Shown here piece by piece: positions 50,974 to 59,307 of a DNA stretch of 64,000 nt; position 1 is the first letter of the stretch, and every line of letters starts with the position of its first letter. Below the pieces are notes generated by a model. The model was not told the origin of the DNA. It saw only the letters and a program-made list of their open reading frames with translations, and ran no database searches. The position numbers and the translations under genes are program-made. This DNA is from Oscillospiraceae bacterium. GTDB lineage: Bacteria; Bacillota; Clostridia; Oscillospirales; Ruminococcaceae. Where the stretch lies: positions 1 through 64,000 of the forward strand of contig SVMR01000011.1 in assembly GCA_015067315.1 (NCBI GenBank), given 5' to 3'.

Positions 50974-52041
50974 ATGAAAAGAATAATTGCCGCAATACTG
51001 TTTTTGAGTATTGTTTTTTCCGGTTGTTCTTCAAACAATATGCCGGAAGAAAATTCCGATAAACAGAATACAGGAACTATTTATCTTTATGGAGAACAAC
51101 ATAATGACGAAAAGATTATGGAACTGGAACTGAAACTTTGGCAGCAATATTATAACGAACGGGGCATGCGACATCTTTTTGTTGAATACAGTTATTATAC
51201 GGCACAGCTTCTTAACCAGTGGATGCAGGCAGAGGACGATGAAATTCTTGAAGATATTTTTAGGGCGTGGAACGGAACAAGCGCAGGCGGCGAAGCAAAC
51301 AGAAACTTTTTAAAAGCGATAAAAGAAACCTGCCCGGAAACGGTTTTTCACGGAACGGACATTGGTCATCAATATAATTCCATCGGAGCAAAATATCTTT
51401 ATGAACTTAAAGATAAGGGTCTTGAAGATACGGAAGAATACATGCTTACCCAGGAAGCCATGAAGCAGGGACGCAGTTATTACGGAAGCGATAAGCCAAA
51501 CCATGTTTACAGAGAAAACGCCATGGTAGAAAATTTTATCAGAGAATTTGAGTCTTTGAACGGAGAAAGCGTTATGGGAATCTACGGTTCCGCACACACT
51601 GCGTTGGATTCTCTTAATTTTACCGGTGAAGTTGACTGTATGGGCAAGCAACTTTTTGCAAAATACGGAGATAATGTGATAAGTGAAAATCTTTATGAAA
51701 CGATTTTAAAAAGTGCGGAACCTATCGGCGAATCTTCCGTAATCATTAAAGAGAAAGAAATAAAGGCCTATTATTATGGAAGCGAAAATATCAGCGCTTA
51801 TTTTCCGGAATACGAAAAACGTGAATTTTGGCTTTTGGAAGATGCTTATGACATTCTTTCAGAATATGCCTTAAACGGAAATATGCTTCCGCAGGGCGAC
51901 TGGCCTATGCTTCTTAAAAAAGATACCTCCTATATGATAGTATATTTTCTGAAAGACGGAACGCAGAAAACAGAGTATCACATCTGTGACGGAACGGAAT
52001 TTAATAAAGAATTGTGTACTTATGAAGTTACTTTGCAATAA
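50974..52041 (+). CDS. TraB/ChaN-like lipoprotein inside the deoC-flanked insert (355 aa)
   Basis: A lipoprotein signal ([20 protein letters not shown], acylated Cys18) precedes a domain with [60 protein letters not shown] and [12 protein letters not shown]. Each of these matches a segment of the 20141-21109 protein, so the two are paralogues, one cytoplasmic and one surface-anchored. GExH and GSAH motifs suggest the TraB/PrgY-Tiki-ChaN-EreA superfamily, but the reaction is unknown. The gene is the only content of a segment flanked by a 225-base direct repeat of deoC. Confidence 0.75.
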   Translation: MKRIIAAILFLSIVFSGCSSNNMPEENSDKQNTGTIYLYGEQHNDEKIMELELKLWQQYYNERGMRHLFVEYSYYTAQLLNQWMQAEDDEILEDIFRAWNGTSAGGEANRNFLKAIKETCPETVFHGTDIGHQYNSIGAKYLYELKDKGLEDTEEYMLTQEAMKQGRSYYGSDKPNHVYRENAMVENFIREFESLNGESVMGIYGSAHTALDSLNFTGEVDCMGKQLFAKYGDNVISENLYETILKSAEPIGESSVIIKEKEIKAYYYGSENISAYFPEYEKREFWLLEDAYDILSEYALNGNMLPQGDWPMLLKKDTSYMIVYFLKDGTQKTEYHICDGTEFNKELCTYEVTLQ

Positions 52042-52051
52042 AAAAAATCCC

Positions 52052-52276
52052 TGCCTTGCGGCAAAACGCGCAGGCGCAGAATTTGTTAAAACTTCCACCG
52101 GTTTCTCCACCGGCGGCGCAACCGTTGAAGATATCCGCCTTATGCGTGAAACTGTTGGCCCCGAAATGGGCGTAAAAGCTTCCGGCGGCGTTAAATCTTA
52201 TGAAGCAGCATGCGCAATGATCGAAGCCGGCGCTTCCAGAATCGGAACTTCCAGTTCTTCCAAAATCTGCGACTGA
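52052..52276 (+). pseudogene. deoC 3'-end fragment, copy 2 of the direct repeat
   Basis: This truncated copy retains the last 74 codons of deoC including [15 protein letters not shown] but has no start. It is 223/225 identical to the end of the intact gene. It follows the lipoprotein stop codon by 10 bases. Because the hairpin after it (52304-52338) looks like an original deoC terminator, this copy may be the displaced native 3' end, or a duplicate arising when the segment was inserted. Confidence 0.9.
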
Positions 52277-52303
52277 TTTTGAATAATAATCCCGCAAAAA
52301 AGA

Positions 52304-52338
52304 GGGAGCACTTCGAAACGAAGCGCTCCCGTTTTTTT
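52304..52338 (+). terminator. Terminator after the deoC fragment
   Basis: GGGAGCACTTCG pairs with CGAAGCGCTCCC (one mismatch) around AAA and is followed by GTTTTTTT. It is well placed to be the original deoC terminator. Confidence 0.75.
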
Positions 52339-52354
52339 ATGTCCTAAAGAAAAA

Positions 52355-52379
52355 GCGTACTTCAAAAAAAGAAGTACGC
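52355..52379 (-). terminator. Terminator of the aro operon
   Basis: GCGTACTTC / GAAGTACGC stem around A7, with a T-rich tail on the minus strand, 21 bases past the DAHP synthase stop codon. Confidence 0.75.
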
Positions 52380-52399
52380 CGGAAGAAATATGTTTTTGT

Positions 52400-53428
52400 T
52401 TATACTTTATCCGCGATTTCGTAGATAAGGTTCTGGGTTTTTTCCCAACCGAGGCAGGGATCGGTGATGGATTTTCCGTAAATTCCGCCGTCGGTTTTCT
52501 GACAGCCGTCTTCAATATAGCTTTCAATCATAAAGCCTTTTACCATTTTTGCAATATCGCTGTTATATTTGCGGCTGTACATGACTTCGTGAGCTATACG
52601 GATCTGTTCAAACCATTGTTTTCCGGAGTTTGCGTGGTTGCAGTCAACGATTACCGCGGGATTTTCGTAATTGCCGTTTGCATAAAGGTTATAAACGGTC
52701 TGAAGATCCTCGTAATGATAGTTCGGGTGGCTGCGTCCCTGTTTGTCAACGTATCCGCGGAGAATTGCATGGGCAAGGGGATTGCCCTGGCTCTGAACTT
52801 CCCATCCGCGGTAGATAAAGTTATGGGGAACCTGCGCCGCGGTGATGGAGTTCATCATAACGGAAAGGTCGCCGCCGGTGGGGTTTTTCATTCCGACGGG
52901 AACGTCAATTCCGCTGGCGGTAAGGCGGTGATGCTGGTCTTCAACGGAACGGGCGCCGACAGCAACGTATCCGAGCAGATCGGAAAGATAGCGGTGGTTT
53001 TCCGGATAGAGCATTTCGTCCGCGCAGGTAAAACCGGTTTCCTCAAGGGCGCGCATATGAAATTTTCTTACGGCGCAGATGCCTTCAAAAATATCCGGTT
53101 CGCCGTTGGGGTCGGGCTGATGAAGAAGACCCATATATCCCTGGCCGGTGGTTCTCGGTTTTCCGGTATAAATTCTCGGAATGATGACGATTTTATCTTT
53201 TACTTCCTCCTGAACCTTCGCAAGGCGGTGGATATAATCAAGAACGGAATCCTCACGGTCTGCGGAGCAGGGACCGATTACAAGAGCAAGTTTGTCGGAA
53301 CGGGATTCAAAAATCGCTTTGATTTCTTCGTCGCGGGCGGCTTTTACGGCAATCATTTTTTCGGTAAGAGGATACATCTCCTTGGTTTCAAGCGGTACGG
53401 GAAGTTTTCTTTTAAATTCCATATTCAT
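52400..53428 (-). CDS. aroF: DAHP synthase (AroF/G/H type)
   Basis: This 342-aa enzyme condenses PEP and erythrose 4-phosphate, the first shikimate step. It has VIGPCSADREDSVLDY, PRIYTGKPRTTGQGYMGLL, KNPTGGDLSVMMNSI and VDCNHANSGK (metal-site Cys and His). The sequence is the E. coli-type class Ia/AroFGH form. It is the last gene of the aromatic operon. Type Ia enzymes are usually feedback-inhibited by one aromatic amino acid; which one is not visible here. Confidence 0.95.
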   Translation of the reverse strand: MNMEFKRKLPVPLETKEMYPLTEKMIAVKAARDEEIKAIFESRSDKLALVIGPCSADREDSVLDYIHRLAKVQEEVKDKIVIIPRIYTGKPRTTGQGYMGLLHQPDPNGEPDIFEGICAVRKFHMRALEETGFTCADEMLYPENHRYLSDLLGYVAVGARSVEDQHHRLTASGIDVPVGMKNPTGGDLSVMMNSITAAQVPHNFIYRGWEVQSQGNPLAHAILRGYVDKQGRSHPNYHYEDLQTVYNLYANGNYENPAVIVDCNHANSGKQWFEQIRIAHEVMYSRKYNSDIAKMVKGFMIESYIEDGCQKTDGGIYGKSITDPCLGWEKTQNLIYEIADKV

Positions 53429-53445
53429 AGCAATATATCTCCTTT

Positions 53446-54303
53446 TTACTTTTTATCGAAAAGTGCGCGGCGTTTTGTGGAAACCCTCATCATCTCGCGC
53501 ATGGTTTCTCTGTCGCCGTTTTCAAGGGTTTTGCGGAGTTTTCCGAATTCGGAAAGAAATTTATCCATCTGTTCAAGCAAAGTTTCTTTGTTGAGCAAAA
53601 AAAGCTCGCTCCACATTTCGTCGTTTATCCGGGCTATTCTTGTTAAATCCCGGAAAGAGTCGCCGGTATAATCCTGAAGTTTTTCCCCGTCATAACAGTT
53701 CATAAGGGAAACCGCAATGCAGTGGGTAAGCTGTGATACAAAACCGATCATTTCATCGTGTTTTTCCGGAGTAAGAACGGAAACCCGGTTAAATCCCATA
53801 AGCCTTCCGAGTTCAAGACAGTCTTCAAGGGCGGAATCGGTGTTTTTCTCCGTTGGAGTCACAATATAGTTTGCGCCGTGAAAAATCTTCGGGTCGCTGT
53901 TCTGAACTCCGTAAACTTCTTTACCGGCCATAGGATGCGCCGCAATGAATTCAACGTCCGGGCGGAGAATATCCTGTATTTTATATACAACGGAGCTTTT
54001 TACGCCGGTAACGTCCGTAAGAAGCGCGCCGGATTTGAAAAACTGCTGATATTTTTCAATCCATTCAACAAAGGTTTTCGGATAAAGGGCAAAAATTATA
54101 AGTTCGGCGTTTTCTATGACCTCCGGAAGAGGTTCGGTATATCCTTCGTCGATGATTCCGTTTTCAACGGCATAGTCTATGTCGCTTTGATTCAATGTTA
54201 TTGCGGAAATTTTAAAACCGAGTTTTCGAAGAGCCTTTGCATAGCTTCCGCCGATTAAACCAAGACCGACGATAAGTATTTTTTTGCTCGTATCAAGCAT
54301 CAT
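53446..54303 (-). CDS. tyrA: Prephenate dehydrogenase
   Basis: This 285-aa protein has the NAD-binding motif LIVGLGLIGGSYAKAL near the N-terminus and the TyrA signature FIAAHPMAGKEVYGVQNSDP (about residues 118-137, catalytic His), plus FVSQLTHCIAVSL. It converts prephenate to 4-hydroxyphenylpyruvate. It overlaps the end of aroA by 11 bases. The product is a free TyrA with no chorismate mutase or ACT domain, in contrast to PheA in the same operon. Confidence 0.95.
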   Translation of the reverse strand: MMLDTSKKILIVGLGLIGGSYAKALRKLGFKISAITLNQSDIDYAVENGIIDEGYTEPLPEVIENAELIIFALYPKTFVEWIEKYQQFFKSGALLTDVTGVKSSVVYKIQDILRPDVEFIAAHPMAGKEVYGVQNSDPKIFHGANYIVTPTEKNTDSALEDCLELGRLMGFNRVSVLTPEKHDEMIGFVSQLTHCIAVSLMNCYDGEKLQDYTGDSFRDLTRIARINDEMWSELFLLNKETLLEQMDKFLSEFGKLRKTLENGDRETMREMMRVSTKRRALFDKK

Positions 54304-55507
54304 GCAAAATCACCTCGAATCCGAGTTTTTCAAGCCTTTCGAAGAAATCCGGAAGGCTTTTTGCAGAAGCTTCGGCTCCGTCAATTTTTCCGCCGGTTAT
54401 GGTTGAAAGAACGGCGCAGGACATTACGATACGGTGGTCGTTGTGTCCGTTAAGAATTTCTGTCGGAGCATGGAAATCATGGGGATATACAACAACGCTG
54501 TCCTCATGTACCGTTACCGCAACGCCGAATTTTGTAAGTTCTTCCGCCATGGCGGAAGCTCTGTCGCTTTCTTTTATTTTAAGACGGCGCGTTCCGGTAA
54601 AAATTCCGCCGCCCTTAACCGCCGCAAGCGCAAAAAGAATCGGACCGAGGTCGGGGCAGTCGGAGATGTTTATTGTGGGCATTCCCTTGCCCAAAAGGGC
54701 AAAGTTTTTTTCATATACCTTATCGCCCTGAAGGCTGTCCGGATTTAGTCCGGTAATTTCGATTTCGCTTCCGAGTTCATTGAGCGCGGCAAAGAAAGCG
54801 GCGTTGGAATAATCTCCTTCAACCTTTGCGGAAACGGGGTTGTAGCTTTGATTTCCTTTAATAAAAAGCGTTTTTTCGTCCTGCCAGATAATTTCAATTC
54901 CGAAGGCGGAAAGAGCTTCTATGGTAAGATTTATATAAGATCGGCTTTCAACGGGCGGAATAAGCTGGATAACGCTGTCCTCCTCCATAAGAGGAAGAAC
55001 GAAAAGAAGTCCGGTGATGAACTGGCTGCTGATATTGCCTTTTATTTTATATGTTCCGCTCCGAAGCTTTCCGCCAAGGGTTATTTTGTCCGGATTTACT
55101 TCAAAACGAATATTCTGCTTTTTAAAAATATCCTCATAAACCGAAAGGGGACGGGAAAGAAGCTTTTCGCTTCCGGTGAGAGAGAAGGTCTTTCCGTCAA
55201 GAAGACATATGGGAATAAAAAAACGAAGGGTGCTTCCGCTTTCGCGGCAGCGGAGAACGGCATCTTCCGGAATATTGCGGATATCCGCGCCGGTTATTTC
55301 GACTTTATCTCCGGAAATCTCATATTTTGCGCCGATTGCCGAAAGACAATCGAGAGTTGCCTTCATATCCTCGGAAGAAGAGATTCCCTCGATTATGCTT
55401 TTTCCTTTTGAAAGACCGGCGCCGATCAAAAGCCTGTGCGCCATGCTTTTTGAAGGGGGCGCCGCCATTATGCCCTTGCCTTTGCCGGGTTTTATTTCTG
55501 CAATCAA
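54293..55507 (-). CDS. aroA: 3-phosphoshikimate 1-carboxyvinyltransferase (EPSP synthase)
   Basis: This 404-aa protein has the shikimate-binding AAPPSKSMAHRLLIGAGLS near the start, ESGSTLRFFIPI, ISSQFITGLLFVLPL, DCPDLGPILFALAA and IKESDRASAMAEELTKFG, ending with NDHRIVMSCAVLSTITGG (Asp, His, Arg of the active site). It forms EPSP from shikimate 3-phosphate and PEP. It overlaps both neighbours (aroQ and tyrA). Confidence 0.96.
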   Translation of the reverse strand: MIAEIKPGKGKGIMAAPPSKSMAHRLLIGAGLSKGKSIIEGISSSEDMKATLDCLSAIGAKYEISGDKVEITGADIRNIPEDAVLRCRESGSTLRFFIPICLLDGKTFSLTGSEKLLSRPLSVYEDIFKKQNIRFEVNPDKITLGGKLRSGTYKIKGNISSQFITGLLFVLPLMEEDSVIQLIPPVESRSYINLTIEALSAFGIEIIWQDEKTLFIKGNQSYNPVSAKVEGDYSNAAFFAALNELGSEIEITGLNPDSLQGDKVYEKNFALLGKGMPTINISDCPDLGPILFALAAVKGGGIFTGTRRLKIKESDRASAMAEELTKFGVAVTVHEDSVVVYPHDFHAPTEILNGHNDHRIVMSCAVLSTITGGKIDGAEASAKSLPDFFERLEKLGFEVILHDA

Positions 55508-55941
55508 GGGTTCTTCCTCCTTTCAATAAGAATATCCATGGCTTCAAGGTATCCGTCGGTTCCGTGACCGATTACGGAAGCGATGCAGCCGAGCCGGATA
55601 TAGCTTATCTGGCGGAATTCCTCTCGTTTTGAAACGTCGGAAATATGAACCTCGACCGTCGGGATTCCGACAGCCTTTACCGCATCAAGTATTGCGATGC
55701 TTGTATGGGTATAAGCGCCGGGATTGATTATAATTCCGTCAAAAATTCCGTAGGCTTCCTGGATTTTATCAACAAGAGCGCCCTCATGGTTGCTTTGGAA
55801 AAAATCTGCAAAAACGCCTCTTTTTTCAGCGTGGTCGGAGATTTTTTTAATTAAGCTGTTATAATTTTCGCTTCCGTAAATTCCGGGTTCGCGGATTCCG
55901 AGCATATTCAGGTTGGGTCCGTTAATCACTAAAATTTTCAT
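55504..55941 (-). CDS. aroQ: 3-dehydroquinate dehydratase, type II
   Basis: This 145-aa enzyme has the type II signatures VINGPNLNMLGIREPGIYG, catalytic Tyr, NHEGALVDKIQEAYG, NPGAYTHTSIAI and VEVHISDVSKREEFR (catalytic His). It dehydrates 3-dehydroquinate to 3-dehydroshikimate as a dodecamer. It overlaps aroA by 4 bases and the aroE-aroK gene by 20. Confidence 0.97.
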   Translation of the reverse strand: MKILVINGPNLNMLGIREPGIYGSENYNSLIKKISDHAEKRGVFADFFQSNHEGALVDKIQEAYGIFDGIIINPGAYTHTSIAILDAVKAVGIPTVEVHISDVSKREEFRQISYIRLGCIASVIGHGTDGYLEAMDILIERRKNP

Positions 55942-57175
55942 TCAAAAAATCCTCCCTGATTTTTCTTAACACATCTTTCGGGGAACAGTCCGCGTCGATT
56001 ATCGAATCGGCGCTTTTTTTATAGATTTCATACCGTTCCGCATAGCGTTTTTTTATAGCCTCAACGCTGGAAGCTGTCGGTCTGTCAAGAGTGGGAATAA
56101 GTTTTTCCGGCGGGCGGTCAATAAAATATATTTTTCCGTTTTTTGAAAGGTTTTCAATATTTTCCGGATTCAAAACCGCGCCGCCGCCGGTTGAAATAAT
56201 GCTTCCGGTTTTTCCGGAAAGATTCAAAATTGCGTCATGTTCAAGTTTCCGGAAATATTCTTCGCCCTCGTTTTCAAAAATATCGGGAATCTCTCTTCCG
56301 GTTTGGTTTACAATAAGTTCATCGGAATCAAAAAGCGGCATTTTGAGTTCTTCGGAAAGAAGTTTTCCGACGGTTGTTTTTCCGGATGCGGGCATTCCGA
56401 TCAGAACGATATTTTTCTTCATCCGGAGAATATCGAGATAGATTTCTTCCGCTTTTTCTTCGGGTATTTTTTTATCAAAAAAATGTTCCGCGGCAAGGAT
56501 TGCCTGCATTACGAGCATATAAAGTCCGCCCTGAGCACGGATGCCGAGTTTTCTTGCTTTTTGGATAAGCTTTGTGCTCAAAGGGTTGTAAACAACGTCG
56601 ATAACGCCTTTAAGATCGGGAAAATACGAAGGATCGAAGGCGGAAGAATCAAGGTTCGGAAACATTCCGCAAGGGGTTGTGTTTATTATGAACTCCGCAT
56701 CCGGATGTCTGAGCACCGCTTCTTCATTGGTGATTGCTCCGAAAGAGGGAACAAGGTCGGTTTTGAGCACCGTCCGGGCGCCGAGTGATTTAAGGACTGC
56801 TTCCGCAGTATGGGAGGTTCCTCCGTTTCCGAAGATTATTGCCTTTTTATCATAAACGGAGATTCCGTTTTTCTTAATCAAGGCGCAAAGACCGCCGAAA
56901 TCCGTGTTGTATCCGAAAAGCTTTCCGTTCCGGTTGACTATCGTGTTGACAGCGCCGATGCTTTTTGCCGCTTCGTCAATTTCATCAAGAAAAGGAATTA
57001 CGGTCTGCTTATAAGGAATAGTCACGTTAATTCCTTTAAAATCCCGCTTTTTAAGAAAATCCTCAACTTCATCCGGAGCAAGCTCTTTTATTTCATATTT
57101 ATAACTTCCGATTCGTTTATGAATTTCGGGTGAAAAACTGTGGGGAAGATGTTCCCCGATAAGTCCGTATTCCAT
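55922..57175 (-). CDS. aroE/aroK: Bifunctional shikimate dehydrogenase-shikimate kinase
   Basis: This 417-aa fusion has an N-terminal AroE (about 1-250: HSFSPEIHKRIG, catalytic Lys in NVTIPYKQTV, Asp in GYNTDFGGL, NAD-binding IFGNGGTSHTAEAVL) and a C-terminal AroK (about 254-417: LIGMPASGKTTVGKLL P-loop, FDSDELI, STGGGAV, LDRPTA). It carries out dehydroshikimate reduction and shikimate phosphorylation, consecutive steps. It lies between aroQ and aroC in the operon. The fusion of these two steps is known but uncommon. Confidence 0.96.
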   Translation of the reverse strand: MEYGLIGEHLPHSFSPEIHKRIGSYKYEIKELAPDEVEDFLKKRDFKGINVTIPYKQTVIPFLDEIDEAAKSIGAVNTIVNRNGKLFGYNTDFGGLCALIKKNGISVYDKKAIIFGNGGTSHTAEAVLKSLGARTVLKTDLVPSFGAITNEEAVLRHPDAEFIINTTPCGMFPNLDSSAFDPSYFPDLKGVIDVVYNPLSTKLIQKARKLGIRAQGGLYMLVMQAILAAEHFFDKKIPEEKAEEIYLDILRMKKNIVLIGMPASGKTTVGKLLSEELKMPLFDSDELIVNQTGREIPDIFENEGEEYFRKLEHDAILNLSGKTGSIISTGGGAVLNPENIENLSKNGKIYFIDRPPEKLIPTLDRPTASSVEAIKKRYAERYEIYKKSADSIIDADCSPKDVLRKIREDFLNENFSD

Positions 57176-57179
57176 GATT

Positions 57180-58271
57180 TTACCTCAGCCAGTCGGTGCC
57201 GTATCTTTGGGCAAGAATATCGCAAAGAACGATTGCTGCGGCGGAATCCGCAACAACCCTTGCCCTGTGAATAATTGCCGGGTCATGGCGTCCTTTTATC
57301 GAAAGGTTTTTGTTTTCGTTTTTTATAAAATCAACCGTTTCCTGCTCTTTTGAAACAGAAGGGGTCGGTTTTATTGCACAGCGGAAAGTTATATCGCATC
57401 CGTTGGAAATTCCGCCGTTTATTCCGCCGTTATGATTGGTTTTTGTGGAGATTTTTCCGTTTTCGTCAACAAAAAAAGAATCGTTTGCTTCGCTTCCACG
57501 CATTTTTGCCATATCGAATCCGCTTCCGAATTCAACGCCTTTAACGGCGGGAATGCTGAAAAGCATATGGGCAAGCCGGCTTTCAATGCTGTCAAAATAC
57601 GGTTCGCCGATTCCTGCGGGAACGCCGGCTACGGCGGTTTCAAGAATTCCGCCGACGGAATCGCCTTCGGATTTTGCCGCAAGGATTGCTTCTTCCATTT
57701 TTTTGCCGGATTCATCATCAAGAACCGCAAAAAGTTTTTCGTTAAGAGAATCGATATCCTCTTCGGTATTTTTGAATTTTCTGTCCCGAATACCGGCGCA
57801 TTCGGCAATATGGGTGCCGATTTTTATGCCTTTTTTCTCAAGGGCGGAAAGGCAGATTGCTCCGGCGGCAACAATTCCGGCGGTTATTCTTCCGGAAAAA
57901 TGTCCGCCGCCGCGGTAATCCTGAAAACCGTGATATTTGCATTGAGCGGAATAATCGGCATGTCCGGGTCTTGCGGTGGAAGCAAGTTCGGAATAATCTT
58001 TGCTGATTGTGTTTTTGTTGGGAATGAGTATTGCAATGGCTGTTCCGGTTGTAAAACCGCCGAAAACGCCGCTTAATATTTCAAATTCATCCGCTTCCTG
58101 CCTTGAGGTGGAAATTGCACCGGAGGGACGTCTTTTTGTAAGCTGTGCGGCAATGAAATCCTCATCAACCGGAATTCCGGGCGCCATTCCGGAAAGTATT
58201 GCAACAATTCCAAAGCCGTGGCTTTCTCCCGCAAGAGTTATGGAAATGCTCTGTCCGAACGTGTCTTTCAT
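57180..58271 (-). CDS. aroC: Chorismate synthase
   Basis: This 363-aa enzyme has the signatures GESHGFGIVAILSGMAPGIP, TKRRPSGAISTSRQEADEFE, RPGHADYSAQCKYHG and FRGGGHFSGRITAG-like sequence (here YRGGGHFSGRITAGIVAAG). It removes phosphate from EPSP to form chorismate using reduced FMN. The gene order aroB-aroC-aroEK-aroQ-aroA is tight: it overlaps aroB by 4 bases and precedes aroE-K by 4. Confidence 0.97.
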   Translation of the reverse strand: MKDTFGQSISITLAGESHGFGIVAILSGMAPGIPVDEDFIAAQLTKRRPSGAISTSRQEADEFEILSGVFGGFTTGTAIAILIPNKNTISKDYSELASTARPGHADYSAQCKYHGFQDYRGGGHFSGRITAGIVAAGAICLSALEKKGIKIGTHIAECAGIRDRKFKNTEEDIDSLNEKLFAVLDDESGKKMEEAILAAKSEGDSVGGILETAVAGVPAGIGEPYFDSIESRLAHMLFSIPAVKGVEFGSGFDMAKMRGSEANDSFFVDENGKISTKTNHNGGINGGISNGCDITFRCAIKPTPSVSKEQETVDFIKNENKNLSIKGRHDPAIIHRARVVADSAAAIVLCDILAQRYGTDWLR

Positions 58272-59278
58272 GCAAAAAACTCCTTTATATGCTCAAATAG
58301 TTCTTCGGTGCTCCATTCTTCCGTTTTAAAACTTCCGATTTCCGGAACGGTGATAACCGTTACCTTTTTGCCGCTGAATTTTTTGTCATGGGCGGCGGCG
58401 GAAATCAGTTTTTCTGCGCTGCCGCGATATTCCGTCGGAAGGTTCAGTTTTTTGAGCACGGCTGTCAGTCTTTCTCTTGCTTCGGGGGAACACATGGGAA
58501 TCATTCCGAGAGCGACGCATTCCCCATGATAAAGTACGCCCAATTCTTCCGCGCTTTCAATGGCGTGGCCCATGGTATGTCCGAAATTAAGCACCTTACG
58601 AAGGCCGGATTCTTTTTCGTCCTGCTCAACAACGGCGGCTTTTGTTTTTACGGAACGGGTGATTATTTCTTCGATGTTTTCATGAGAATCTGATTTTTCA
58701 AAAATCTCAAAAAGCTCCTCATCAAAAGTAAGCGACATTTTTACAGCTTCCGCAAGACCGTTTGAAAAATGGCGTTCCGAAAGGGTTTTTAATGTATCCG
58801 GGTCAATAAGAACGGCCTTCGGCTGATAAAAAGCGCCGACAATATTTTTGATTTTTCCAAGGTTAACGGCGGTTTTTCCGCCGACGGAAGAATCCACCTG
58901 TGAAAGAACCGTAGTTGGGATATTGTAAAAATCTATTCCTCTCATATAGCTTGCGGCGGCAAACCCCGCAAGATCGCCGACAACGCCGCCGCCGACCGCA
59001 ACAACGCAGTCGCTTCTCGTAAAACCGTGCTCAAGCATGAATCCGCAAAGCTTTTCAAAAACGGAAAGACTTTTGCTTTCTTCGCCCATAGGAACGGTTT
59101 CGATGAATGCCTCCCGGCATTGGGCGGCAATTTCTTTGGAATATTCTTCGGGAACGCCGGAATCGGTGACTATAAGAACTCTGCGGTCAAGGTTTATTAT
59201 TGCGCCTGCTTTTTTGAGCAATCCACGTTCGATTGTTATATCGTAGCTTCCGATCGGAAGATTTACCGCTACTTTCAT
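58268..59278 (-). CDS. aroB: 3-dehydroquinate synthase
   Basis: This 336-aa NAD-dependent enzyme has VGGGVVGDLAGFAAASYMRG, PTTVLSQVDSSVGGKTAVN, EMVKMSL-like NGLAEAVKMSLTFD and LNFGHTMGHAIESAEELG with the zinc-site His. It cyclises DAHP to 3-dehydroquinate. It overlaps aroC and lies 29 bases downstream of pheA. Confidence 0.97.
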   Translation of the reverse strand: MKVAVNLPIGSYDITIERGLLKKAGAIINLDRRVLIVTDSGVPEEYSKEIAAQCREAFIETVPMGEESKSLSVFEKLCGFMLEHGFTRSDCVVAVGGGVVGDLAGFAAASYMRGIDFYNIPTTVLSQVDSSVGGKTAVNLGKIKNIVGAFYQPKAVLIDPDTLKTLSERHFSNGLAEAVKMSLTFDEELFEIFEKSDSHENIEEIITRSVKTKAAVVEQDEKESGLRKVLNFGHTMGHAIESAEELGVLYHGECVALGMIPMCSPEARERLTAVLKKLNLPTEYRGSAEKLISAAAHDKKFSGKKVTVITVPEIGSFKTEEWSTEELFEHIKEFFA

Positions 59279-59307
59279 AAATTAACTCCTTTCATAAGGA
59301 AGGGTTT

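Noticed and set aside
51986-52276. 96-aa ORF joining the end of the lipoprotein gene region to the deoC fragment
   Set aside because: It is a chance reading frame entering the duplicated deoC end. It has no ribosome site and the first part is out of frame with the lipoprotein.
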